Part shown: one piece after another, positions 26,340 to 36,520 of the stretch
Layout of the letters: the number at the start of each line of letters is the position of its first letter
Numbering within the stretch: position 1 is the first letter of the stretch
Position numbers and translations under genes: made by a program
The notes under the pieces: model-generated
Database searches by the model: none
The model's input: the letters and a program-made list of their open reading frames with translations, nothing else
What the model was told of the DNA's origin: nothing
Assembly: GCA_022606135.1 (NCBI GenBank)
Contig: JABYQN010000006.1
Location: 2,666,001-2,730,000, forward strand
Origin: Fomes fomentarius
Lineage: Eukaryota; Basidiomycota; Agaricomycetes; Polyporales; Polyporaceae
Length of the DNA: 64,000 nucleotides
Direction of reading: 5' to 3'

Positions 26340-27748
26340 GCGAGACGTCAAGCCGTTCGGCCCTCGCACCCTCCTTTGGCCGTCGTTCCTCGCGGTCACC
26401 ATCGACTCCCGATCCGTTCGCTTCGCCTTCGCCTTTCACTCTGGCTGCACCCGCCTGTCAACGCTCCACAGGCCAGCACATTTTCATGGCTTCGACACCG
26501 CCCGCCTAGCCCCTATTCGCCCGCAGAGCAACTCCCTTCCCCCGTCGCTCATATGATTTATCGCTGGCCGTCGCCCACCACTCCATTACTACGGACGGTC
26601 GGAGCTCGCTTCTAGTCGAAGGCTCGCTGGTTACGTGCGAACGGTTTGTCGCCGTTGTTTTTTTTTTTTTCCTCCTTCCTCCTCGTCCACCCTCCCGATC
26701 ATCTTCTCGAACCCCCGTCACGGCCCAATTATCCTCCTGTCCTGCCGTCGTCTTCCCCACTCTCGCCCTCGCAACTGCTGTTGTAAGTCAAGCCCGCCCT
26801 CCGTCCCCTCTCCTCCGGCCCATTTCTTTCGGATCGCCTCGCCTTTCCTCTCCTCAGGCTCCGTCGAGGAAAGCCTCGGCGGAAAAAAAGGGGATAGGTG
26901 TAGTGAAGACGGAACCTCCGGACGGATGTGAGGACAAAGCAGGCGCGACGGACGAGCATCCGTGGAGACCTCCCGGACGACTTGTGGAGGCAGGCCGAAG
27001 GGTGTGTAGGACGCCGGAGCACAGTCGGCGCATCCGCGCAGGTTCGCAGCGGAGGTGGAGAACATCGCAAGGATGCAGGTCCCCATCCGGGCCTCTCTTC
27101 CTGGCCGTCGTAGCGTGCAGCACGACGCGCTCTCCCTTTCCTCTCGCTGGACGCCGCCTCGGGACGAGCGGTGTCCTCTGAAATTTCAACGTTTTTCAAA
27201 ACTTTTCAATTTCCCTCGTTATCATCGCCTTCACGCCCCGCTCCACGTTCCTTTCACGTTATCTCGACCAATTTTTGACCCCTCTCATAATTCTTGACCT
27301 TCACTACCACGGTGTGCTTGATTTCGACCCCATCCGCTCTCTCATCTGCATCATAAACACACTCCTTTCCACCGCATCCCGACTCATGTTCGGTTCCCAC
27401 TCCCTTGACCTGTTGCTACTCAGCCGCCGTTGGCCTTCCTTATTGACTTATCCCACCGATGTCCTCTGACTGATGACTATCCCGCACTGCCCACTCGCAT
27501 CACCACCTCTCTTCCTCGCCGCACCCTGACTCATGTTCAGCACCATCACCTCTCATCGTCGCTCAGCCATCGCATCCACATCACATCCCTCGTCCTTGCT
27601 CCCCGACTCTTGTTCTTTCCCAGTGCATCCTTCTGTCCGGTCGCATGCACCTTGGCAGTGGTCAAACCGCGTCGACACCCAGGTAGAATCGGCAGTGGCC
27701 GTATCTTCCTCCCGTCCCGTCCTCCTTTGCATCCGCTTGGACTCACGG

Positions 27749-27831
27749 ACCTAGGCTATGGTCTTAACCGTCGAGTGCCTCGTATTCTCGGCTTACAGGG
27801 GTCGTGTCCAGGCCTAGGCTACGGTCTTAAC
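27749..27831 (+). repeat. Direct repeat inside the LTR element
   Basis: The 20-mer cctaggcta(t/c)ggtcttaac, with its preceding base, occurs at 27749-27768 and again at 27812-27831, differing at two positions. It is a duplication within the non-coding interior. Confidence 0.75.
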
Positions 27832-28238
27832 TGGCTCGATGCTCTTCTCGTTCTCGCCCTCGTCTTTGGTCTTCCCATGGTCCCGTCCCTCTGGGTTGAC
27901 AACTTCGGTCCTGAGGGAGTCGCTCTCCCCTGGACACCGACATAGCCATAAGTTTGGTATGTACGGACCCCTCTCGTCTCGTCTATGGCTCTCGCAGCAC
28001 CCCGTCTCGTATCCCGTCCTCTCCCGTCTCATGTCTAGTCCCCCACATCATCTTGTCCGCCCCCGCTTCTTGCTTGCCCCCGTTCTGGTATCACGTCCAT
28101 GCACTACGTCGTTTACCACTTATTGTTATTCAGTTATTTCATGTTTTTTGATCCTCTCGCAGTCTTTACTTAGTCCCCCTTGCTTGCATACTTACTAGTA
28201 GCTCCGTCTCTCGTCACCCACTCCTCGAGCCGCAGCTT

Positions 28239-28252
28239 AAAGGAGGAGGTAG
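28239..28252 (+). other. Polypurine tract of the LTR element
   Basis: aaaggaggaggtag directly abuts the right LTR, the standard position for plus-strand priming. This fixes the element's orientation as forward. Confidence 0.8.
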
Positions 28253-28467
28253 TGTAACAGCACCGTGACCGTGACCTTCCTGTTTTGGACTCACCTAGTT
28301 ACGCTCTACGCTACGTCTTGTTTCTCTAGACGAACCAACGCCAGTACACGGCGTTGGTACCCGAGCCCCGTCCCACCTCGTCCTCCGTACCCCTGTACTA
28401 CGTCTCAGACCTTCGAATCCAGCCTTTCTCCTCAGATCTCGCCGGGCTCGGGCCACAGCCCGTTACA
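28253..28467 (+). repeat. Right LTR (215 bp)
   Basis: The same sequence as the left LTR and followed by the duplicated target aagta. It ends 49 bp from the stop codon of the neighbouring minus-strand gene. Confidence 0.95.
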
Positions 28468-28516
28468 AAGTATCTGCGCATGCGGAGTCTATGGGAGAGG
28501 GGGAAATCCTATGCGT

Positions 28517-30241
28517 CTACGCAACCAACCCATTGTCGACCCTCTCCATCTCTATTTCTCCGTCGTTCTCCTGCGGGACACTCTGGACTTCGGATGTCTC
28601 CCCCGGTGCTGGCAAGGACGAGCCCAATGATCCTATGACCCGACTGAAGTGCAGAGTTGACATCGATGATATGTGAGAGTGCTGGTGTGTCGCGGCATTG
28701 CTGGCTTCCTGTAGGTCCATCAGGAACCTAGATACGAGAATTGCAGTGAGGCTAGCAGACAAGACTGATCAGAACATCTGACGCAGCACAAATGATGAGA
28801 TACATGCGGTTCTGAGAAGAGGACTATGATACTGGTGGGGTCATTTTGATAGGAAATACGATCTCCGTTGAAGATCTGCAGCGCGAGCAGTGGGTATGAG
28901 GACTACTAAGTGGCATCCGAAAATGAAACTCACCGAGAACAAGGTGGAACTGAGGTGGAGAATATTCAGCATTGCAAGGATACTTCCCGTGTGGCAGACA
29001 CTTTGTCAACTTCGCCCAAGCTTGGACCATCCAAGCATACATATATCTTTGATACATACCCAAAATAAAGTGTACCTAATCTAGCGATCAACAACGACCT
29101 AGACGAGCAACAGATTGTGCAGCAATTAAGTACACACCATTTCTGAACAAGATGCTCGATAGGGAAGTTCCCTGACCAAGGACCTTGATCTCCCTGCTTG
29201 TCTTGTATGTTGCCTTCCATGTGATACACATGACAAGGAGATCTGATGAGATGAGACAGACCCTAGAAATGATAGTCACTAGATACAACTCTCAGCATCA
29301 ACAAAATGACAAGTGAGTGGGTTGGAACTGAAATTTTACAACTAGCACAAATCCGTGAGCGACAGCCTTGAAGGCGAAGCACACACTAGACTTACTGAGT
29401 TTCGATAGTTACAGACAAACGGTCAACAAGGATGCACCCAACAGTGATTGACCAATAACCCAACTGAACCTGGGATCTGTGTCATTATATCACACAGTGA
29501 ATATTGCAGTACGCATATAACCTACATAATTAATGATCAAGGGTGCAAGAGAAGAAAGCAGGACCAAGGTCGATATAAACCATTTCCCACGGGCTTCTGA
29601 ACTGAGTGCGTATGCCCTCAGGGCGGAGAACACTAGGTGTATGGTGTCGATTAGCGCACGAGTTCAAGAATAGTACTAGGATGGGAACAATTACTCACAG
29701 GCCCATGGAAGATACTGAAGGATGCCCAGGCTGTTTGCCATATAGTACTCAGCTGTGCAGCTGGCAGCTGCAAGTGAGTGAACGGCTGCTGCAGAGCTTG
29801 TCCTGCAGACACTTACCCCTCAAAAGTAAACCAGGTGTTGCGTGAGTGCACTGCTAGGCAACAGTGAGAGGCATGCTCACCTTGGTTGTAGTGGGGTCCG
29901 GATAGGGCATGCTCACTACAGCGCCTACGAGGGACAAGTACCGGTTGACAATGAACAGAATGGAAGACCCGGTGGTTGTCCGCCTCCAGAAGAGCTTCGT
30001 CTCACGGTCAAATGTGATGACATACTCGTACGCAAGTAGACCTGGGGGAGAGAGAAGAGGTTATTTATGCATTCACAGCGGAAAACGGCAGATCTAGCTA
30101 CACAATACAGCAGTGACTACATAGTTCTCAATTTGACTAGTAGAAGCTCAATGTCAGGAGTGATCTGATATTATCCACTCACTCGACTTACAGAGTACTG
30201 TATAGCCCGACCAATTGGGCGCTCTCTGAGTCGTCAGACAT
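28517..30241 (-). CDS. DUF6533-type fungal integral membrane protein
   Basis: Twelve exons: 30241-30192, 30136-30102, 30041-29917, 29853-29817, 29767-29699, 29632-29526, 29469-29396, 29262-29138, 29075-29060, 28982-28934, 28875-28808, 28751-28517. The sum is 329 aa, the usual size of this basidiomycete family. Recognisable landmarks are LLAYEYVITFDRE, ILFIVNRYLSL, LPWALFSALRAYALS, ATYKTSREIK, ILAMLNILHL and the C-terminal AILVSRFLMDLQEAS. About seven hydrophobic segments are expected. Function is unknown for the family. The last intron needs a GC donor (28807), and some inner junctions were chosen by phase, so details may shift. The 16-nt exon 9 (GTLYFG) is well supported by family spacing. 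A retroelement lies just past its stop. Confidence 0.8.
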
Positions 30242-31056
30242 GGTTGTGCAGCTGTGTGTGTAGACTGGAGGCAAAGGATCTGTGGATGACGAGACTTGCT
30301 AGAGATGCGGAAGACTCTATAAGTATTGTATGGACCTACCACATAAGGGATGAAGATGTCTAGCATCCAAAATTGATCTGGTGCGCATCTGACAAGGTCA
30401 ACTTAACCATCAAAGTAAACTCGCCTTGCGTCAGTCCCCATAGTATCCATCTCCAGCGAGCCCCTCGAGAAGCCCGAAATATCAGTATCTCCATGTGGCA
30501 CTGTTGGTAGACAGTGTCCCTGTTGATTGGCACCTCGAAGGCGTGCTGCACGGGTTATTTAGCACCATCTAACGGCGGTGCACAGACTTGTGGCAGATTC
30601 CTGAACCGATGGACAACCTTAAGAAAAGCCAGATGTGATGAAACCATCATGCATCATGTCACTAGGACTCGGAGACCTGAGGTATCGGCCTTAGGGCGCG
30701 TGTGGCATGCATCTGAGCCACATCGTCCCTGTCCTCGACCTATCCAGATATCTCAAGGCACGTAAAATGCATCACGCACCGGCACAAAGATTGCAGTGCA
30801 CGGCGTTCCGAACCCCAGGTTTGTTTCCACTCCAGAGGCTGCGTTCAAATACTCACTATTACGGTCCTCGTGCTATGCGAAGGGTTATCATTGTAGCAAG
30901 TGAAAAAATTGCAAGAACTGATTATACAATGCAACGCAAAGCAAGACACCACATCCCAACAAGAAATCGTTCGATAGCAAAGATATTATGAGAGGTAGTA
31001 CCGCTTCATGCCTGCATGGTGTATACGAGGCAGATTGCCATTACTACTATATGTGT
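30242..31056. other. Intergenic region DUF6533 gene to lipin
   Basis: 815 bp between the DUF6533 start codon and the lipin stop. It holds the promoter of the former and 3' end of the latter. Scattered short frames were examined and none resembles a protein family. Confidence 0.4.
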
Positions 31057-34000
31057 CTATATGTAGTCCACGTTCTTCATCTCACCGGCCGCGAAGATCG
31101 CCTCGTCGAAGACTTCGTCCGGGACCTCCTCTTCGTTCTCGCCCTCGTATCCATGGTCTTCGTCTTCCTCCTCGTCCTCGCCAAACACCATCTCGTCGTC
31201 AGATCCGGGCTCCGAGCCGGGCAGCGACCCCGGCATACTCGCGTCGCTACGCCGCCTCTGCCGCCTGCGTCGTGCCTTCTCGACATCATCATCATAAGCA
31301 TCGTATTCCGAGTCCGAGTCATGCAACGTCGGAGTGCTCGAGCGCGGGCTTCCTACAGTCGACGACGACGACTGCGTGAACGTTACGATCGTGTTGCTAA
31401 GCCGCTCGAAAGATGACATCTGGCGCAGCCGCCCCTCATTCCCATTGACGGAGCGCTTCTCGGCCGACGCTTCTGTGGCAGGGGGCGGCAGTGTGAAAGA
31501 CGATCGCGTAGTCTGGCGACTGCCGACAAGGCTGAAGTTGCGGATACGAGCGAACGCGCTCTGGTTAGACGTGTCAGATCTCGCGCTAAGCGCTGGCGAC
31601 GGCGGAGAGAGATCAGGTAGAGGGAACTCCTGCATGGGTGTCTTCCAATAGTTGAAATCAGTGTACTCAGAAGCCCATTTCCGGTTGATGGGTGGGAACA
31701 TCTGGTCGACGAGGTCGGTCATGTGGATGTATGACGACTTGTACCCAGCAAGCTCTAGCAGCTCCATCTTCACTTCTCCGGCAGAGTCTATTGTGAATAT
31801 CCGAGAACTGGGTATACTGACGCTACGATATGAGAGTGCGTCAGTGATACGGTTGCCGAAACCAGCGTAGAAGGGGTTATGTGAGGGTCCGCCGAACAGC
31901 TTCTGTACATCGCGTAGGCATGCCATCTTGAACACCTCAGGTTTGCGCATGATGACCTCACTAACGTGGAGGTGAGCGGTGCACTGGCCAGGAGTATATC
32001 AGCACATACCGGTGTAAAGACGCCATCAAGCGGTCGGGGCTCATGATAACAGGTCCTTCTGGCAGTTGGTAGTCATTCTGCTTGATGCCCTTGAGGTACT
32101 CGCGAGTGGAATCCGCCTGACCAATAGCTCGGGAGGTGAGGTAGAGGATCTTGTAGCCATTGCGACAGATGTCGGTGTACAACTTCGCAACCCCGACATG
32201 TGTCCAGTCACGACCAATCATCGTGAACACATGACCCAGAGCATCGGATCTGAATGAAGAGCGTTAATGATTCCGCATATAGCGGGGACGTGTAAAAGAA
32301 ACCCACTTTGTAATGGTCCCATCGATATCGGACACCACCACGGAGTCTGTGTAGTCCCAGACGAACAATCTCGCGGTACATGCAGCAACGCCTGTTGCCG
32401 ATAGTGAGAACGTCACGGAGTTTGCTCCAGGCTTCAAGTGCAATGATTTCTGGGCAAGGGTTAGCAGTGCCAACACGAGCGTCATTTGCAACTACAACGT
32501 ACCAGTTGTTCTGACGTCAGCCGCAGTGTCTTCGCGAACCTCTTCGACTCGGGTACGGGCTCCGGTGTAGTTGACGAAGATTGCTTGTTGGCCTGAGATG
32601 CAGGTACGGGGGGCGCAGATACTGACGTGACCGTCCGGAGGATGGGCACACCCTCCTGGGCCATAGACTTTCCCTGAGATCAAAAATTAGCACATGTTCG
32701 ACTTCACCGATATGTTAGGACATACCTCCTCAGGCGTAACAGGCTCAGAGGCGGCATGTCCGATGTCTGGGCGAGCAGCCTCTGCCCGGCGACTACGAGA
32801 CCACCAGCGGCTCCAAGAGGAGGAGGTTGGTGTACGGGTGATGCCGTCTTTCGGAGTCCTCTCCAAGTGGGCGGGTCCATCGGTCACGGTGCGCTTCAAG
32901 CGTCGTGATGCGTCCAACTCATCATCGGACTTGACCGACTCGTCCTCCGACAGCGGTTGTGGGGACACCGGACGGGAAGACACCAGCGAGTGCTGGTCGT
33001 GCTGGGCGGCCTCTCGCCATGTCACCAGCGCCTCCATGAGCGGGGAACCATCTTGTCGCTGGATGTATCTATCCAATTCATTGTCAGGGTGCTCATACCG
33101 TTAGAGCTACACGTTGTGAGACGCACACGTCACCAGCCCATCTCAGGACAAGATTGGCGTCCTTGACAATACTCTCGTCATCAAGGAACTGATCGAAGTT
33201 AACCTTCCCTTTCTCGAAGAACTGGCTGTCCTCGACCTCATCTTTCCCGCCAAGTGTGCCAGCATGTTGTTTCTTCGCCTCCAAGGTCTCTGGTGGTACA
33301 ATTGCGAGCTCAAACTCGACTGTCCGCCCCTCGATGAATACCCTATACCGAGTCCGGTCGTTCTTGTCGACCGTCAACCGTCCGCCCAGACCATACGATG
33401 CTACCCCATCAGCATCCAGAGCTCTCTCACGCTCCACGATAGCTGTAGTGGTACGGGTGTGCTGAATCTCAGGCAGCTCAGACAACATGCGTCCTTTCCC
33501 CCTCCGCGAAGTAAGTTCCGTCGATGTTGCAGGCAAGTGCCCGTGAGGATGTACCTGTGGGAAAGTCGCGCGTATAGGTGTCTTCTGCGGGAAATTACCC
33601 CAGTCCCAAGTGTACTCTTCCGTTTCCGCAGTAGGCAGGGAGGAAAGGGATGGAAGATGTGTGCGTCCGTCAGGCCCAGAAGGTGTCCGAGTGACGGACG
33701 GTAGAGCAGAGTGCCGTGGAGGCGAGCCGAGATATTCATCCTCATAGTCTGGAGGGGGCTCGGAGGTTGCTCGAGGGAACGGGACTAATGAACGAATGTT
33801 GTGAGGAGTGGGTGAAGGTGTTCCTATGACGATCGCATAAGAACACCGGTGATCTCTACAGGATCGGATGGGTTATGCTTACTGGAGGGGCCAGGTGTCT
33901 GATCTCGGCTTGAGCTCTCAGAAGGGGAACGACCTCCTGTTCTAGTCGAGCTCGACCTCAATGTCGCATCTGAAGCCTCCCGCCCGTGTGCGTTTGCATG

Positions 34001-35025
34001 ATATCCTTCGACATCAAAGACCATACCTTTGAAGAAGAGTATCAATCATGCATTCATGCATATGTGCATCAAACCACGCGCTGACTTACCGTCTGTGTAT
34101 TTGACGTCCGGTTCATGCACCCCCTCTACTTCACCTCCGGGCAGCACCGCGTCCGCTTTCTCTCCCACGGGCGGGAATTCGGCACCCGATGGCTTTGGCG
34201 TAGCGAAGAAAGCCTCGGAAGCTTCATCCCGCAGGTACTCGCTCTCGCCCAGCTCCGCCTCCTTCAGAACCTCGATGACCGTCCTGTCCTTCATCTTGTC
34301 TGCTTCAGCCTTCTCATTCTCCTTCGCGGCACCCACCATGGCCTTGCCAAGCTGCGCGGTCCGCTCGAGGATACCGGAGCCCATAGACTTGTCATCTTCT
34401 GATGATTCGCGCGAGCGTGATGAAGGGGAAGGAGTGCCTTCGTGAGACTGTCCTTCGGCTGTCGCATTGAGGTCGAGGAACTCTGGTTCTTGATTACTAC
34501 CTGAGGAAATCTTGACAGGCGGGGAAGCAGGACCGGCGCCGAACCTGCCAGTTTCTCGTGCATGGGCGTTGGTCTCGCCAGGCTTGGTCGCCTCAAGGAT
34601 AGGACTCGTAACGAGATTGTCTGGGATCTCTTCCTCGGTCTCAAAGACAAAGAAGGCCTCTCCGGCATCACCAATCTTCATAGAAAACGGTACAAGCTGT
34701 CCATTGACGAACACATCGACCTGTCCATGCAAGACCGGTTGAGACCGGTTGGTCCAGACGCTGTGAACGGCTGTATGCGCACCTTCTTGTCCTGCGGTCG
34801 GAGAACCTGCCATTTACCAAAGCGGACATGGAATGGAGAGCAGACAAGCTCTGTCTCCTCCTCTGCGAGCGGACCTATCGATCTCTCGGAGGGGTTTTCC
34901 GGGAGATTCTTGGGTCTGCGGACGACGATGACGTCGATGGCGCCTGTTAAAGTGGAGGGGTTGAGGTCTTTGTAGTACTGGTATGGGGCACTGATTGCGC
35001 TGACTGCGCCGCGCAGGTAGTTCAT
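31057..35025 (-). CDS. PAH1: Lipin-family phosphatidate phosphatase
   Basis: Mg2+-dependent enzyme converting phosphatidic acid to diacylglycerol at the ER/nuclear membrane, feeding triacylglycerol and phospholipid synthesis. Nine exons: 35025-34783, 34720-34090, 34026-33883, 33823-33127, 33068-32726, 32673-32503, 32449-32307, 32249-32010, 31960-31057; 1171 aa. It starts with the N-LIP domain (MNYLRGAVSAISAPYQYYK, then VFVNGQLVPFSMKIGDAGEA). The HAD catalytic motif DIDGT (DxDxT) is near residue 785, followed by HVFTMIGRDWTHVGVAKLY and YLTSRAIGQADSTR. The C-terminus is acidic with a Glu/Asp-rich end. The central region is Ser/Thr-rich and probably a phosphorylation target, as in yeast Pah1. 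Confidence 0.95.
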
Positions 35026-35567
35026 GGGCAAGGACGGAGGGGAGGAGGGGGAGGGAGATAATGGGGAAGCTGCAGAACGCAGCTGGATGGGGCCAACTCT
35101 CGTCCTCTACCCCAGCCAAAACGTATTGGGCGCCGAATGCTCGTCGACACGTGATATCGCTCATGGAACCGACAAGCAAGCCTGCGATGGCAGACGACGA
35201 GCAGCACAACGACGTCAGCAGAGAGTAATATCAACTGCTCATCTGAGTCTGACCGCACTCGCCCCGGCCTACCGCGGCTTGGCGTACGGCTGCGGAGCAC
35301 CGAGAGCACCGTGCCACAGCGTGGGCTAGGTGTACTCGGAGCGGACCGCCTCGGACAGACTTAAGGTATACACATTTCACTCCAGGTGCTCAACACACGC
35401 TGATCATCGACAATTCTCCACTTGGACTTGATCGCGACGCAGTTCGACGACAATTCCATGCACCACACAGACAGCAGTGTTCGCAAGACGCGCAAATTTC
35501 ACACATAATCCACGACAATGCAAGGAATGTAGACGCGACTTTGATGTAACAGATACATGATGTGCAA
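35026..35567. other. Intergenic region lipin to NDUFB9
   Basis: Lipin promoter plus the 3' UTR of the next minus-strand gene. Nothing else stands out. Confidence 0.4.
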
Positions 35568-36159
35568 TCAGTGACCTGCCCGGCCGTGCTCCTCGTTGAA
35601 CTTCTCGTGCTCGAATAGAGGGCCAACAGGGGGCTACATAGGAAGGGTGAGTTGCCAGTCATGATAATGTTGATTGCCAGCGAACATACCGGTAGATTGC
35701 GCTCCCTACACCCCAGTCAGACACCGCACTGAAATGGGGCAACATGACGACGTACCATTTCGCGCCATCCGGCGCCTCCGGGGCTGGAGCAGCCTCGTGT
35801 CAAACAACAATCGACGGTACGACGAGGCGGAGACTTACGCCGGTACGGGTCGGGGTGTTTCCGTGCAGCAAGGTCCGCCTCAGCCTTGTCAAGGATCTGT
35901 GCAAGAGCACGGGGGTCATGGACATCTCTACGTTGGAAAGATGTGGAGGAAGGACAGTTGGTTTGTGGAGAAAGCAAGCTTCAAGGCATGACACAGGTAC
36001 GCACCTGTTCCTTTCAAACTCTGCCCGGATGGTCAGAGCACGGGCCCTCCACAAGTCTCGCTGAGTAATCCAGTCTAGTTCATTCTGGAGGATGCGCCTG
36101 TATAGAGATTTGACGTAGAACCTGTGCGCCGTGGTGAACGGCGACGGGAGGGACGACAT
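35568..36159 (-). CDS. NDUFB9: Complex I LYR-motif subunit (NDUFB9/B22-like)
   Basis: Accessory subunit of mitochondrial NADH dehydrogenase, on the matrix side of the membrane arm. Five exons: 36159-36005, 35927-35839, 35783-35756, 35705-35690, 35633-35568; 117 aa, the family's usual length. The LYR motif occurs as KSLYRRIL near residue 18. The C-terminal half has HPDPYRPPEAPDGAKWERNL and ends GPLFEHEKFNEEHG, matching NDUFB9 proteins. Exons 3 and 4 are only 28 and 16 nt, and the tryptophan codon of AKW is split across one of these junctions. Import should use internal signals, as there is no clear cleavable presequence. It is head-to-head with the seven-TM gene. Confidence 0.92.
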
Positions 36160-36520
36160 GGTTGGTTCTGGACGACGGACTCAGGCGCCAGTCTGCTTCG
36201 CACATTGTGACGGGTGACAAGTAACGGTGTGCTGGACACGGCCACGTGACAGACGCGAACAACGCGCTTGGATGGTTAGCGCTGTTTGTGCAGTATTTGT
36301 GTGAGTGGGCGTACCTCTAGGATATTTACCACGGTTCGAGTTCAAGGCCAGACGTGCACAACGAACTCGGCGTAGTCAACGTTCTTCTCTTCACGACCTC
36401 GACTTGTTCCCTGCTCGACGGTTCCACGAAGGCCCTACACCGCCACGCCCGACGCAACGACACTCCCTCAAGACCCGCAAGACTCAAGAATCTACTACGC
36501 CCGCAAGAAATCACGCCGAC
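36160..36520. promoter_or_regulatory. Divergent intergenic region between NDUFB9 and the seven-TM gene
   Basis: 361 bp between opposed start codons. A forward frame without ATG runs through most of it into the seven-TM gene, but the first in-frame ATG is at 36521, so this part is taken as 5' UTR. Confidence 0.4.

Larger units (their letters stand above)
26104..28467 (+). mobile_element. Complete non-autonomous LTR retroelement
   Basis: Two direct 215-bp repeats that read identically flank a 1934-bp interior. The LTRs begin TGTAAC and end GTTACA. The five bases aagta occur immediately before (26099-26103) and after (28468-28472) the element, a perfect target-site duplication. A polypurine tract abuts the right LTR, and a TGG that could start a primer-binding site lies 3 bases after the left one. 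The interior has no gag, protease, reverse transcriptase, RNase H or integrase. It is strongly pyrimidine-rich on this strand with a 13-T run at 26658. It must therefore borrow enzymes from an autonomous relative elsewhere. Identical LTRs suggest a recent insertion. At 2.36 kb it is longer than typical TRIMs and shorter than LARDs. Confidence 0.93.

Noticed and set aside
27430..27945. 171-codon forward frame inside the LTR element
   Set aside because: Low-complexity Leu/Pro/Ser composition from pyrimidine-rich DNA; shows no gag, protease or polymerase features.
30360..30551. Minus-strand frame upstream of the DUF6533 gene as an extra 5' exon
   Set aside because: The ATG at 30241 gives a complete family-sized protein; this frame has no matching motif and no clean junction to exon 1.
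36305..36520. N-terminal extension of the seven-TM protein
   Set aside because: The upstream frame is open but begins without an ATG; the first in-frame ATG is 36521, right before the first membrane segment.
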